From Rhizobacter sp. AJA081-3 (lineage in GTDB: Bacteria; Pseudomonadota; Gammaproteobacteria; Burkholderiales; Burkholderiaceae_C): a DNA stretch of 64,000 nucleotides. Positions 9,162 to 17,519 of this stretch are shown piece after piece (position 1 is the stretch's first letter; each line of letters opens with the position of its first letter). The stretch is from assembly GCF_017795745.1 (NCBI RefSeq), contig NZ_CP059067.1:1674001-1738000 (forward strand), given 5' to 3'. The position numbers and the translations under genes were made by a program. The notes beneath the pieces are model-generated. The model was not told where the DNA came from and did no database searches. It saw nothing but the letters and a program-made list of their open reading frames with translations.

Positions 9162-9269
9162 TCAGAGCAATCGGGGTGCCACGCGACGATCGGCGCAACC
9201 GCAATGGAGGTCGGCGCCGGCAGCGTGCGCGGCGACGAGAAACCGGAGGGTGGTGTGTACGACGGTCAT
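9162..9269 (-). CDS. Possible 35-aa leader ORF upstream of nirB
   Basis: A short ORF lies inside the nirB leader: ATG at 9269 with GGAG six bases upstream, 35 sense codons, TGA ending 19 bp before the nirB ATG. The product begins MTVVHTTLRFLV and contains a CGC near residue 24; it resembles nothing I know. Its ribosome binding site is as good as that of nirB. It sits just after the ANTAR hairpins, where a U-tract terminator would be expected but is not seen. It could be a regulatory upstream ORF whose translation sets nirB expression, or a chance ORF in GC-rich DNA. Confidence 0.35.
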   Translation of the reverse strand: MTVVHTTLRFLVAAHAAGADLHCGCADRRVAPRLL

Positions 9270-9323
9270 GACGGGCTCCAGGGGGCCATGTCCGGACAGG
9301 CCGGATTGGCGGAGATACATCAC

Positions 9324-9385
9324 CGCGCACGTCGATGTGCGCGCGGCCGGCGCCTTGGCGCGAGCCGGGTGCGTCGTTACACCCG
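9324..9385 (-). promoter_or_regulatory. Tandem ANTAR-target hexaloop hairpins in nirB leader
   Basis: Read on the minus strand, hairpin P1 (9385-9366) has stem CGGGTGT/GCACCCG and loop AACGAC. Hairpin P2 (9343-9324) has stem CGCGCAC/GTGCGCG and loop ATCGAC. Both loops are six bases with A at position 1 and G at position 4, the signature known to be bound by ANTAR antiterminators. A 22-base linker separates them and P1 begins at the predicted transcription start. NasT, encoded at 35872-36504, is the obvious ligand. No U-tract terminator follows, unlike in the nrt leader, so the downstream switch is unclear. Confidence 0.72.
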
Positions 9386-9395
9386 GCGGGGGAGA

Positions 9396-9411
9396 AGCAA
9401 ACGACGGGCCA
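9396..9411 (-). promoter_or_regulatory. Sigma-54 (-24/-12) promoter of the nirB operon
   Basis: On the minus strand TGGCCCG-TCGT-TTGCT matches the sigma-54 consensus TGGCACG-N4-TTGCW, with the invariant GG and GC exactly 12 bp apart. The predicted start is near 9385, the first base of hexaloop hairpin P1, leaving a leader of about 240 nt before nirB. Confidence 0.72.
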
Positions 9412-9439
9412 GCATTGCCCGCCGATTCAACGTGTCTGC

Positions 9440-9456
9440 TGCACCACAGTGGTGCA
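9440..9456. promoter_or_regulatory. NtrC-type enhancer dyad upstream of nirB
   Basis: TGCAC-CACAGTG-GTGCA is a perfect TGCAC-N7-GTGCA dyad, the NtrC consensus, centred about 63 bp upstream of the predicted start. A weaker copy with only the right half site (ending GGTGCA at 9510) lies 54 bp further upstream. Together with the sigma-54 promoter this predicts induction under nitrogen limitation. The rest of the interval up to 9727 holds no gene that I can support. Confidence 0.7.
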
Positions 9457-9727
9457 AACCCTGCCGGTGGTCGCAGGGCGCAGGCGTGCTTCGGCTCTCA
9501 CCGTGGTGCACTCGCGGGACCGCGCCCGGGATTCGGATCGGCCAAGAAGCCGAGCCTTCGAACCCCTCATTCGAGCGGTGCGAGGCAGCCGACCCTCGTT
9601 ATGATGGTTTTCAAGTTAGGGAGGCGGAGGTAAACGGGCGCGCCCGTTCCTTGTCAATCGCCCTGTCGAAGCACAAGATGGTTCAAGCGCCCCGGGATGT
9701 GCCCGCGGAACCCGCGAAAGAATTCCG

Positions 9728-10768
9728 ATGACCGAAGTCACCTCGCCTTCCAGCCTGCCGCGCGCCGAACCGGCCGGCAGTGTGCTGGCGGCGTTGCGTT
9801 CCAGCGAAGGTGAAATGAGCGCCGCGCTGCTCGAACTGATCGAACGGCTGGAGTTGCCCTTCGGCGTGAAGGACGTGGCCACATCGCAGTACCGGCACGT
9901 GAACGGGCGCCTGGCGGCCCTGTTCGGTACCACGCCCGACAAGATGATCGGCACGGCCGATGCGCAATGGCTGGAAGCGGCTCAATGGCCGGCGCTGCGC
10001 ACGGCGGAGCACGCCGCCCTGGCCATGTCCCGCGGCGCATTGACCGAGCATCGCCTCGATATCGGCGGGGCCAGGCGAGAGTTCAACGTGGCGCGCGTCG
10101 GCTTGTCTTCGGCAGACGGCACGCCAAAGCTGATCTGCAGCCTCTGGACGGAACTGACGGCACACAGGCAGCGCGAGGCGCAACTTCAGCAGGCGCTGGC
10201 GCAACTCGAGCAGCAGCAGCTGGCCGCCGAGGCCTTGCGCCGCGAGACACAAGACCAGACGTTGCGCGACAACGTCACGGGGCTCTACCAGAAGATGCAC
10301 TTCGAGGACCAGTTGCGACGCGAAGTCGACCTCTCGTCACGCGAGCACCGCGAGTTCTCACTGGTGTCGATCGCGCTCGACCCGCCTTCCGAAGAGGTCA
10401 AGGCCATGGGCACCGAAGCCCATACGCGCATTCTCGAGGCGCTCGGGCGCCTGTTGCGCGGCAACACGCGGGCGATGGATGCCTCGTGCCGCCTGGACAA
10501 CTCACGCTTCGCCGTGCTGCTGTCGGGCGTCGGGCTGGCCACGGCGCACTCGCGCATGGAAGGCCTGCGTCGCCAGTGCGCCACCCAGATCGTCGTGCTG
10601 CAGGGGCGCAACATCGGCTTCACGGTTTCGATGGGCGTGGCGAGCTTTCCGCACACCGCGCACACGCAGGACGATCTGGTCGGCGCGGCAGAGACTGCGC
10701 TCGCCGAGGCGCGCAAGCGCGGCGGCAACCACGTCACGCTGGCCAGCATCCGCTTCGCGCTGGAATAG
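9728..10768 (+). CDS. PAS-GGDEF protein with degenerate catalytic motif and intact I-site
   Basis: 346 aa. Residues about 30-145 look like a PAS-type sensor domain, followed by a coiled-coil linker (150-180) and a GGDEF-type domain (181-346) that opens with DNVTGLY. Where active diguanylate cyclases have GG(D/E)EF the sequence reads DNSRF (257-261), so substrate GTP should not be held for catalysis. The allosteric c-di-GMP-binding I-site RxxD is kept as RAMD at 248-251 in the correct register. This points to a c-di-GMP receptor and not a synthase. The start has only a weak ribosome binding site. It is divergent from nirB and convergent with the next gene. Confidence 0.82.
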   Translation: MTEVTSPSSLPRAEPAGSVLAALRSSEGEMSAALLELIERLELPFGVKDVATSQYRHVNGRLAALFGTTPDKMIGTADAQWLEAAQWPALRTAEHAALAMSRGALTEHRLDIGGARREFNVARVGLSSADGTPKLICSLWTELTAHRQREAQLQQALAQLEQQQLAAEALRRETQDQTLRDNVTGLYQKMHFEDQLRREVDLSSREHREFSLVSIALDPPSEEVKAMGTEAHTRILEALGRLLRGNTRAMDASCRLDNSRFAVLLSGVGLATAHSRMEGLRRQCATQIVVLQGRNIGFTVSMGVASFPHTAHTQDDLVGAAETALAEARKRGGNHVTLASIRFALE

Positions 10769-10791
10769 CCCCGGCGGCTCGCGCCAGCGGC

Positions 10792-11610
10792 TCATCCCGC
10801 CAGTCCCTTGTAGAGCATGTACGCCGCCAGCGCGTACAGCATCAGCGCGAACACCCGCCTGAGTTGTCGCATGTCGAGGCTGTGCGCCGCCCGTGCGCCC
10901 AGCGGCGCCGTGCTCACGCTCGCGACGGCAATGCAGAGCAACGCCGGCACGTACAGATAGCCCACGGCGCCGGGCAGGGCCGGCGGCAGGTTCCATCCGC
11001 CGATCACGTAGCCCACCGTGCTCGCCAGCGCAATCGGGAATCCCAGCGCCGCACTGGTGGCCACGGCGTTGTGGATCGGAACATTGCACCACGCCATGAA
11101 GGGAACCGAGACGAACGCGCCGCCCGCGCCGACCAGGCCGGAGAGGAAGCCGATTCCGGCGCCCGCCGCGCCCTGGCCCAGCGGCCCGGGCATGCTTCGC
11201 GACGGCGCGGGCTTGCGGTCGAGCAGCATCTGCGTGGCCGAGAAGCCGACGAAGACAGCGAACAGCACCGCGAGCGCCGCGCCCTTGATCAACGAGAACG
11301 CGCCGGCACCCGCCAGCAGCGAGCCGATCACGATGCCAGGGGCGATGCCGCGCACCAGATCCCAGCGCACGGCACCCCGCTTGTGGTGTGCACGCAGACT
11401 GGAGATCGATGTGAACAGGATGGTCGACATCGACGTGGCGATGGCCATCTTCACGGCGAGTCCGGGCTCCACGCCGCGAGCCCCGATGATCAGGGTGACG
11501 AAGGGCACCATGAGCATGCCCCCGCCGATGCCCAGCAACCCTGCGAGGAAGCCGGTGCATCCACCGAGGACGAGCAGTTCGATCAGGAGCGTGGGCGAGG
11601 GCAGCGGCAT
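10792..11610 (-). CDS. TauE/SafE-family membrane permease
   Basis: About 272 aa from the ATG at 11610. The family contains predicted anion exporters (sulfite, sulfoacetate, organosulfur compounds). The repeated half-motif is visible: GLLGIGGGMLMVP near the N-terminus and GLVGAGGAFVSVP in the second half, with about eight hydrophobic segments. A GTG at 11661 would add 17 residues (MLPSGASPVARPEESSP) of polar sequence without a ribosome binding site, so the shorter form is preferred. The substrate cannot be told from sequence, and the neighbours give no clue. Confidence 0.82.
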   Translation of the reverse strand: MPLPSPTLLIELLVLGGCTGFLAGLLGIGGGMLMVPFVTLIIGARGVEPGLAVKMAIATSMSTILFTSISSLRAHHKRGAVRWDLVRGIAPGIVIGSLLAGAGAFSLIKGAALAVLFAVFVGFSATQMLLDRKPAPSRSMPGPLGQGAAGAGIGFLSGLVGAGGAFVSVPFMAWCNVPIHNAVATSAALGFPIALASTVGYVIGGWNLPPALPGAVGYLYVPALLCIAVASVSTAPLGARAAHSLDMRQLRRVFALMLYALAAYMLYKGLAG

Positions 11611-11853
11611 CGGCGAGGATTCTTCGGGCCTCGCGACGGGAGATGCTCCGCTCGGCAACACGTGAGGACGATACTGGATTGTGCCCTCGATGCCTTCGCG
11701 CTATAACCGAGCCACCTGCGGTCTGGGCCAGCATCATGGCCCGCCAGCCAGCCCTGCCATCAGCCGGGTATCCGGCCGCGAGTAACCCCGCGCCCCTTTG
11801 TTGCGCGCCGCCCGAAAGGGCGGCGGGCCCTGACTTTTGATTCGAGGAACTTC

Positions 11854-13377
11854 ATGTCTCGCACCCTGAAGGACTTGCTGGCGCAAGGCGCCGAAGCGGC
11901 GGCCGCGGTGTCGGCGCCGGGACGTCCGACACTGAGCCACGGCGCTCTGCGCCTGTTGATCGATGCCACGCTGGCACGGCTGAACGGCCTGGGCCTGGGC
12001 CGCAACGACCGCGTGGCGATCGTGCTCGACAACGGCCCCGAGATGGCCACCTGTTTCCTGGCTTGCGCCAACGGCGTGGCGAGCGCACCGCTGAATCCGT
12101 CCTACCGGGCCGACGAGTTCGAGTTCTACCTCTCCGACCTGAACGCCAAGGCGCTGATCGTCGGGCGCGGCAGTGCCTCACCGGCGGTGGACGTGGCGGT
12201 GAAGCTCGGCGTGCCGATCATCGACCTCGTCAGCGATGCGGCGTCGCCGGCCGGCAGTTTCATGCTCGAGCCGCGCCAGGCTGGCGCCGCAGCGCCCGCC
12301 ACGAACGGTGGCTACGCGGCCCCTGAAGACGTGTCGATGGTGCTGCACACCTCGGGCACCACGTCGCGGCCGAAGATCGTGCCGCTGTCGCAGGGCAACC
12401 TGGCGGCCTCGGCGTCGAACATCGCTCGCACGCTGCAGTTCAGTTCGAAGGACTGCGGCCTGAACATCATGCCGCTGTTCCACATCCATGGCCTGATCGC
12501 TGGCGTGCTCGCCCCGCTGTCGGCCGGCTCGCAGGTGTTCTGCACACCGGGCTTCAATGCGCTGAAGTTCTTCGGCTGGATGGACGAGGCCAAGCCCACC
12601 TGGTACACGGCGGTTCCCACGATGCACCAGGCCATCCTCGGCCGGGCCTCGCGCAGCGCCGACGTGATCGCGCGAAATCCGCTGCGCTTCCTGCGCTCGT
12701 CGTCGTCGTCGATCCCGCCTCAGGTGATCCGCGAACTCGAGGAGGTGTTCCACGCGCCGCTGATCGAGGCCTACGGCATGACCGAGGCCACGCACCAGAT
12801 GTGCTCCAACCCGCTTCCGCCGGCGCTTCGCAAGCCGGGCACGGTCGGGCAGGCTGCCGGCCCCGAGGTGGCGATCATGTCCGAGGACGGCGCGTTGCTG
12901 GCGCGCGGCGAGACCGGAGAGATCGTCATCCGCGGACCGAACGTCACGGCCGGCTACGAGAGCAACCCGAAGGCGAATGCAGAGGCCTTCCACAACGGCT
13001 GGTTCCGCACCGGCGACCAGGGCGTGATGGATGCCGAAGGCTACGTTTCGATCACCGGCCGCCTGAAGGAGATCATCAACCGCGGCGGCGAGAAGATCAG
13101 CCCGCGCGAGGTCGACGAAATTCTCATGGACCACCCCGCGGTGGCCCAGGTGGTCTGCTTCGGCATGCCGCACCCGAAGCTCGGCGAAGAGGTCGCCGCC
13201 GTGGTGGTGCTGCGCGAAGGCCAGCAGGCCACGGAACGCGAATTGCAGGAGTTCGTGGCGCAGCGCGCCGCCGACTTCAAGGTGCCCAAGAAGGTGCTCT
13301 TCATGCCCGAGATCCCGAAGGGGGCCACGGGCAAGCTGCAGCGCATCGGGCTGGCCGCCAAGCTCGGCCTGGGCTGA
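11854..13377 (+). CDS. AMP-dependent acyl-CoA ligase, oxalyl-CoA synthetase-like
   Basis: 507 aa. It activates a carboxylic acid with ATP and coenzyme A through an acyl-adenylate. ANL-family motifs are present: P-loop LHTSGTTSRPK at 164-174, YGMTE near 308, GWFRTGD, the hinge region GRLKEIINRGGEKI, and the C-terminal catalytic lysine in PKGATGKLQR. The MPLFHIHGLIAGVLAPL region resembles plant and fungal oxalate-CoA ligases, so a small dicarboxylate is a fair guess. It is the first gene of a unit with a tripartite tricarboxylate transporter 32 bp downstream, which suggests it activates the imported acid. Substrate specificity is inference only. Confidence 0.82.
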   Translation: MSRTLKDLLAQGAEAAAAVSAPGRPTLSHGALRLLIDATLARLNGLGLGRNDRVAIVLDNGPEMATCFLACANGVASAPLNPSYRADEFEFYLSDLNAKALIVGRGSASPAVDVAVKLGVPIIDLVSDAASPAGSFMLEPRQAGAAAPATNGGYAAPEDVSMVLHTSGTTSRPKIVPLSQGNLAASASNIARTLQFSSKDCGLNIMPLFHIHGLIAGVLAPLSAGSQVFCTPGFNALKFFGWMDEAKPTWYTAVPTMHQAILGRASRSADVIARNPLRFLRSSSSSIPPQVIRELEEVFHAPLIEAYGMTEATHQMCSNPLPPALRKPGTVGQAAGPEVAIMSEDGALLARGETGEIVIRGPNVTAGYESNPKANAEAFHNGWFRTGDQGVMDAEGYVSITGRLKEIINRGGEKISPREVDEILMDHPAVAQVVCFGMPHPKLGEEVAAVVVLREGQQATERELQEFVAQRAADFKVPKKVLFMPEIPKGATGKLQRIGLAAKLGLG

Positions 13378-13409
13378 CCCACAGGTTCTGACCACAAGGA
13401 GACTCTCGA

Positions 13410-14417
13410 ATGAAGACTGCACTTCCTCTCAAGGGCCTGCGGGCCGCGATGCTGGTGATTGCCGGGGCCTGCGCCAGCCTCGGCGCGGCGGCCTGGGAGC
13501 CGAGCAAGCCGATCGAGTTCATCGTGCCGGCCGGTACCGGCGGCGGGGCTGACCAGATGGCCCGCTTCATCCAGGGCGTGGCCGCGAAGAACAAGCTGAC
13601 ATCGCAGCCGATCGTGGTCGTCAACAAGTCGGGCGGCGCCGGTGCGGAAGGCTTCCTCGACGTGAAGGGCGACAAGGGCAACGCCCACAAGATCGTCATC
13701 ACGCTGTCGAACCTGTTCACCACGCCGCTGGCCACCGGCGTGCCGTTCAACTGGCGCGACCTGACGCCCGTGCAGATGCTGGCACTCGACCAGTTCGTGC
13801 TGTGGGTCAACGAGGAGTCGCCGCACAAGACGGCGAAGGCCTACTTCGACGCCATCAAGGCCGGTACGCCGAATCAGTTCAAGATGGGCGGCACCGGCTC
13901 CAAGCAGGAAGACCAGATCATCACCGTCATGCTCGAGAAGGCGGCGGGCAAGAAGATCACCTACATCCCGTTCAAGGGCGGCGGCGACGTGGCCGTGCAA
14001 CTCGTGGGCAAGCACATCGACTCGACGGTGAACAACCCGATCGAGGCCGAGTCGCATTGGCGTGCCGGCAAGCTGCGCGCGCTGTGCGTGATGGACAAGG
14101 AAAAGCTCCCGTACACCGCCAAGGTGACGGCCAGCCAATCGTGGGCCGACCTGCCGACCTGCGCTTCGGCCGGCATCCCGGTCGAGTACGTGATGCTGCG
14201 CGGCATCTTCATGCCGCCGGGCGTGACGCCCGACCAGGTCAAGTACTACACCGACCTGATCGCCAAGGTGCGGGCACTGCCGGAATGGAAGGACTTCATG
14301 GACAAGGGGGCGTTCCGACAGACGGCGCTCAGCGGCCAGGACTACTTCGATTGGCTGGCACGCAACGAGCAGATGCATCGTGTGCTGATGAAGGAAGCGG
14401 GCTTCGTGGCCAACTGA
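13410..14417 (+). CDS. tctC: Tripartite tricarboxylate transporter substrate-binding protein (Bug/TctC family)
   Basis: 335 aa periplasmic binding protein. An N-terminal Sec signal peptide is evident (Lys/Arg start, hydrophobic 10-27, cleavage after LGAAA). The mature part begins with WEPSKPIEFIVPAGTGGGADQMAR, the typical Bug opening in which the loop around GTGGGAD coordinates the ligand carboxylate. AAGG-type ribosome binding site (AAGGAG) upstream. It is followed by tctB and tctA, so this is a full three-component secondary uptake system. Bug proteins bind carboxylates ranging from citrate to aromatic acids; the ligand here is unknown, though the adjacent CoA ligase suggests an organic acid. 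Confidence 0.9.
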   Translation: MKTALPLKGLRAAMLVIAGACASLGAAAWEPSKPIEFIVPAGTGGGADQMARFIQGVAAKNKLTSQPIVVVNKSGGAGAEGFLDVKGDKGNAHKIVITLSNLFTTPLATGVPFNWRDLTPVQMLALDQFVLWVNEESPHKTAKAYFDAIKAGTPNQFKMGGTGSKQEDQIITVMLEKAAGKKITYIPFKGGGDVAVQLVGKHIDSTVNNPIEAESHWRAGKLRALCVMDKEKLPYTAKVTASQSWADLPTCASAGIPVEYVMLRGIFMPPGVTPDQVKYYTDLIAKVRALPEWKDFMDKGAFRQTALSGQDYFDWLARNEQMHRVLMKEAGFVAN

Positions 14418-14454
14418 TACCCCGCCCGGCAACGAATCGGGCCAAGGAGCTCTC

Positions 14455-14964
14455 ATGACGCAGGAGAAGGGAGCCGACGACGCGAGCGTCGTCGGCAGCC
14501 GAGGGCCGGAGGTCGGCGTCGCCGCCTTCCTGTTCGCGATCGGCGCGCTGGTGGTGGGCGACAGCCTGCGCGTGGGCATCGGCTGGGCCGACGACGGGCC
14601 GCGATCGGGCTACTTTCCCTTCTACATCGGGCTGATGCTGCTCGGCTCGAGCGGCTACATCCTCGTGCGCGCGCTGCTCAGTTGGCGCGCCACGCGCACG
14701 GAGTTCGCCAGCCGCGAGCAGATCGGCATGGTGTTCGCCGTGTTCGTGCCGATGGTCGTGTACGTGGCGCTGATTGCCGGCATCGGCATCTACGTCGCAT
14801 CGTTCCTGCTGATCGCCTACTTCATGCGCCGCCATGGCCGCTATGGCTGGCCGGTGACGGTGGCCGTGTCGGTGGCCGTGCCGCTGGCGTTCTTCCTGGT
14901 TTTCGAGCGCTGGTTCCTGGTGCTGCTGCCGAAGGGGCCGCTCGAGCGCGCCTTCGGTCTCTGA
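14455..14964 (+). CDS. tctB: Tripartite tricarboxylate transporter small membrane subunit TctB
   Basis: 169 aa with four predicted membrane segments (about 17-36, 54-74, 93-125 and 135-155) and the usual TctB length. It sits between the binding protein and the large permease, with AAGGAG upstream of the ATG. Together with TctA it forms the membrane part of the ion-driven uptake system. The small subunits of this class are poorly conserved, so context carries much of the assignment. Confidence 0.88.
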   Translation: MTQEKGADDASVVGSRGPEVGVAAFLFAIGALVVGDSLRVGIGWADDGPRSGYFPFYIGLMLLGSSGYILVRALLSWRATRTEFASREQIGMVFAVFVPMVVYVALIAGIGIYVASFLLIAYFMRRHGRYGWPVTVAVSVAVPLAFFLVFERWFLVLLPKGPLERAFGL

Positions 14965-14973
14965 GGCGTGGCG

Positions 14974-16485
14974 ATGGAAGAACTCGGAAATCTCCTCCAC
15001 GGCTTCTCGATCGCGCTGACGCTGCCCAACCTGCTGTACATGCTGGTGGGCATCGTGCTGGGCGTGCTGATCGGCGTGCTGCCGGGCCTGGGCGGTGCCA
15101 ACGGCGTGGCCATCCTGCTGCCGCTGACCTTCAGCATGAACCCGACTTCGGCGATCATCATGCTGTCGTGCATCTACTGGGGTGCGCTGTTCGGCGGTGC
15201 GATCACCTCGATCCTGTTCAACATCCCGGGCGAGCCCTGGTCGGTGGCCACCACCTTCGACGGCTACCCGATGGCGCAGCAGGGCAAGGCGGCGCAGGCG
15301 CTCACCGCGGCGTTCACCTCGTCCTTCGTCGGCGCCTTCTTCGCGGTGGTGCTGATCACCTTCCTCGCACCGGTGCTCGCCAAGTTCGCGCTGAAGTTCG
15401 GCCCGGCGGAGTTCTTCGCCGTGCAACTGCTGACCTTCTGCAGCTTCGTGGGTATGAGCAAGGAGCCTCCAGCCAAGACCATCGCCGCGATGATGCTCGG
15501 CTTCGCGCTGGCCGCCGTCGGAATGGACAGCGTCACCGGCCAGTTGCGCATGACCTACGGCCAGCCGGAACTGCTCAAGGGCTTCGACTTCCTGATCGCG
15601 GTGATTGGCCTGTTCGGAATCGGCGAGATCCTGCTCACCATGGAGGAGGGCCTGGCCTTCAAGGGCAAGAGCGCGCGCATCAATCCCAAGGTGGTTTGGC
15701 AGACCTGGAAGGAACTCGGCAAGCACTGGAAGGTGTTCCTGCGCTCCACCGCCATCGGCTGCTGGATGGGCATCACGCCGGGCGGCGCGACACCGGCCTC
15801 GTTCATGGGCTATGGCATGGCGCGGCGCTTCTCGAAGGACCCGCAGTCGTTCGGCAAGGGCGCGCTCGAGGGCGTGGTCGCACCCGAGACCGCCGCGCAC
15901 GCGGCCGGCACCTCGGCGCTGCTGCCCATGCTGACGTTGGGCATCCCGGGTTCACCGACGGCGGCGGTGCTGCTCGGCGGCCTGCTGATCTGGGGCCTGC
16001 AGCCCGGGCCGATGCTGTTCATCGAGCAGAAGGACTTCGTCTGGGGCCTGATCGCCTCGATGTACCTGGGCAACCTGGTCGGCCTGCTGGTCGTGCTGAC
16101 CACGGTGCCGTGGTGGGCTGCGCTGCTGCGCATCCCGTTCTCGGTGATCGCGCCGGTGATCATCGTCATCTGCGCGATCGGCGCCTACACGGTGCACAGC
16201 TCGATGTTCGACGTGGCGATGATGCTGGTCTTCGGCGTGCTCGGCTACCTGTTCAAGAAGCTGAAGTACCCGCTTGCGCCGCTGGTGCTGGCGCTGGTGC
16301 TGGGTGACATGTCCGAAGCCAGCTTCCGCCAGGCGATGCTGCTGTCGCAGGGCGACCTGGCGATCTTCTGGTCCAACGGGCTGGTCGGCGGCATCGTGCT
16401 GCTGGCGCTGGTCATGCTGGTCTCGCCCCTGTGGGGCATCGCGCGCAAGCACCTGCGTTCGCGCGAGTACACGCAAGCGAAGTGA
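14974..16485 (+). CDS. tctA: Tripartite tricarboxylate transporter large permease TctA
   Basis: 503 aa with about twelve membrane segments. Conserved TctA glycine-rich motifs are present: VLPGLGGANGVAILLPLTF near residues 33-51 and the inverted-repeat counterpart GITPGGATPASFMGYGMA near 265-282. A GTG six bases upstream (14968) is in frame, but GAGG would be only one base from it; GAGG is seven bases from the ATG at 14974, which is therefore chosen. Imports an organic acid with the TctB/TctC partners. Confidence 0.92.
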   Translation: MEELGNLLHGFSIALTLPNLLYMLVGIVLGVLIGVLPGLGGANGVAILLPLTFSMNPTSAIIMLSCIYWGALFGGAITSILFNIPGEPWSVATTFDGYPMAQQGKAAQALTAAFTSSFVGAFFAVVLITFLAPVLAKFALKFGPAEFFAVQLLTFCSFVGMSKEPPAKTIAAMMLGFALAAVGMDSVTGQLRMTYGQPELLKGFDFLIAVIGLFGIGEILLTMEEGLAFKGKSARINPKVVWQTWKELGKHWKVFLRSTAIGCWMGITPGGATPASFMGYGMARRFSKDPQSFGKGALEGVVAPETAAHAAGTSALLPMLTLGIPGSPTAAVLLGGLLIWGLQPGPMLFIEQKDFVWGLIASMYLGNLVGLLVVLTTVPWWAALLRIPFSVIAPVIIVICAIGAYTVHSSMFDVAMMLVFGVLGYLFKKLKYPLAPLVLALVLGDMSEASFRQAMLLSQGDLAIFWSNGLVGGIVLLALVMLVSPLWGIARKHLRSREYTQAK

Positions 16486-16492
16486 GGACGAG

Positions 16493-17503
16493 ATGAAGAT
16501 CGCGGTGGTCGGTGCCGGAGCCATCGGCGGCTACCTGGGCGCCAAGCTCGCGCGTGCCGGCGAGGAGGTCACCTTCATCGCGCGCAACCGCAACCTGGAG
16601 GCGATCAACGCACGCGGCTTCCGGCTCATCCTGGAAGACGGCACCGAGGAACACGCGCCGACGGCCCGCGCCGTGCAGCACATGGCCGAGGCCGGACCTC
16701 AGGACGCCGTGCTGATCACGCTGAAGGCGCACCAGGTGCGTGACGTGCTGCCTGGGCTGCGCGAGCTGTTCGGGCCGAAGACGATGGTCGTGACGATGAT
16801 CAACGGCATCCCGTGGTGGTATTTCCACAAGCTGGCCGGCCCTTATGAGGGCCGGCGGCTGGACAGCGTCGATCCCGGCGGCGTCATCGCCGAGCACATC
16901 GAGCCCGAACGCATCATCGGCAGCGTGGTCTACCCGGCCAGCGAACTCGTCGAGCCCGGCGTGGTGAAGGTGATCGAAGGCAACCGCTTCACGCTCGGCG
17001 AACTCGACGGCGGGCGCAGCGAGCGCATCGACGCACTCTCGCAGACGATGATGCGCGCCGGCTTCAAGGCGCCGGTGAGCCGCGACATCCGCAGCGAGCT
17101 GTGGGTCAAGCTGTGGGGCAATCTCAGCTTCAACCCGATCTCGGCATTGACCCATGCCACGCTGGAGCAGATCTGCCGTTTTGGCCCGACGCGCGCGTTG
17201 GCCGCGTCGATGATGCGCGAGGCGCAAACGGTGGCCGAGGCGCTCGGCGTGCGCTTCAAGATCACGCTTGAGCAGCGTATCGCCGGGGCCGAGGCGGTGG
17301 GCGCCCACAAGACCTCGATGCTGCAGGACGTCGAGCATGGCCGCGCCCTCGAGCTCGAGGCGCTGGTCGGGTCGGTCGTCGAGCTCGGCCGCATCACCGG
17401 GACGCCCACGCCGACCATCGATGCGGTCTATGCCGCGACCAGCCTGCTTTCGTCCACGCTGACTGCTCAGCGCGGCCGGCTCGCGGTGCAGCCGCTGGGT
17501 TGA
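16493..17503 (+). CDS. 2-Dehydropantoate 2-reductase family oxidoreductase
   Basis: 336 aa. N-terminal Rossmann NADP-binding motif GAGAIGG at 7-13, middle GGVIAEHI..PERIIGSVVY segment, and C-terminal helical domain with the ELWVKLWGNLSFNPISALT block typical of ApbA/PanE proteins. True ketopantoate reductases make pantoate for coenzyme A. Here the gene lies 8 bp after tctA in a catabolic-looking unit, so it more likely reduces a 2-oxo acid related to the transported substrate. GAGGACGAG precedes the ATG. Convergent with the FAA hydrolase gene 16 bp away. Confidence 0.85.
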   Translation: MKIAVVGAGAIGGYLGAKLARAGEEVTFIARNRNLEAINARGFRLILEDGTEEHAPTARAVQHMAEAGPQDAVLITLKAHQVRDVLPGLRELFGPKTMVVTMINGIPWWYFHKLAGPYEGRRLDSVDPGGVIAEHIEPERIIGSVVYPASELVEPGVVKVIEGNRFTLGELDGGRSERIDALSQTMMRAGFKAPVSRDIRSELWVKLWGNLSFNPISALTHATLEQICRFGPTRALAASMMREAQTVAEALGVRFKITLEQRIAGAEAVGAHKTSMLQDVEHGRALELEALVGSVVELGRITGTPTPTIDAVYAATSLLSSTLTAQRGRLAVQPLG

Positions 17504-17519
17504 GGCGGACGCCGGCGTC

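Noticed and set aside
6653-9271. An 872-codon plus-strand frame opposite nirB
   Set aside because: Antisense shadow: no recognisable domain, and nirB on the other strand has all cofactor motifs.
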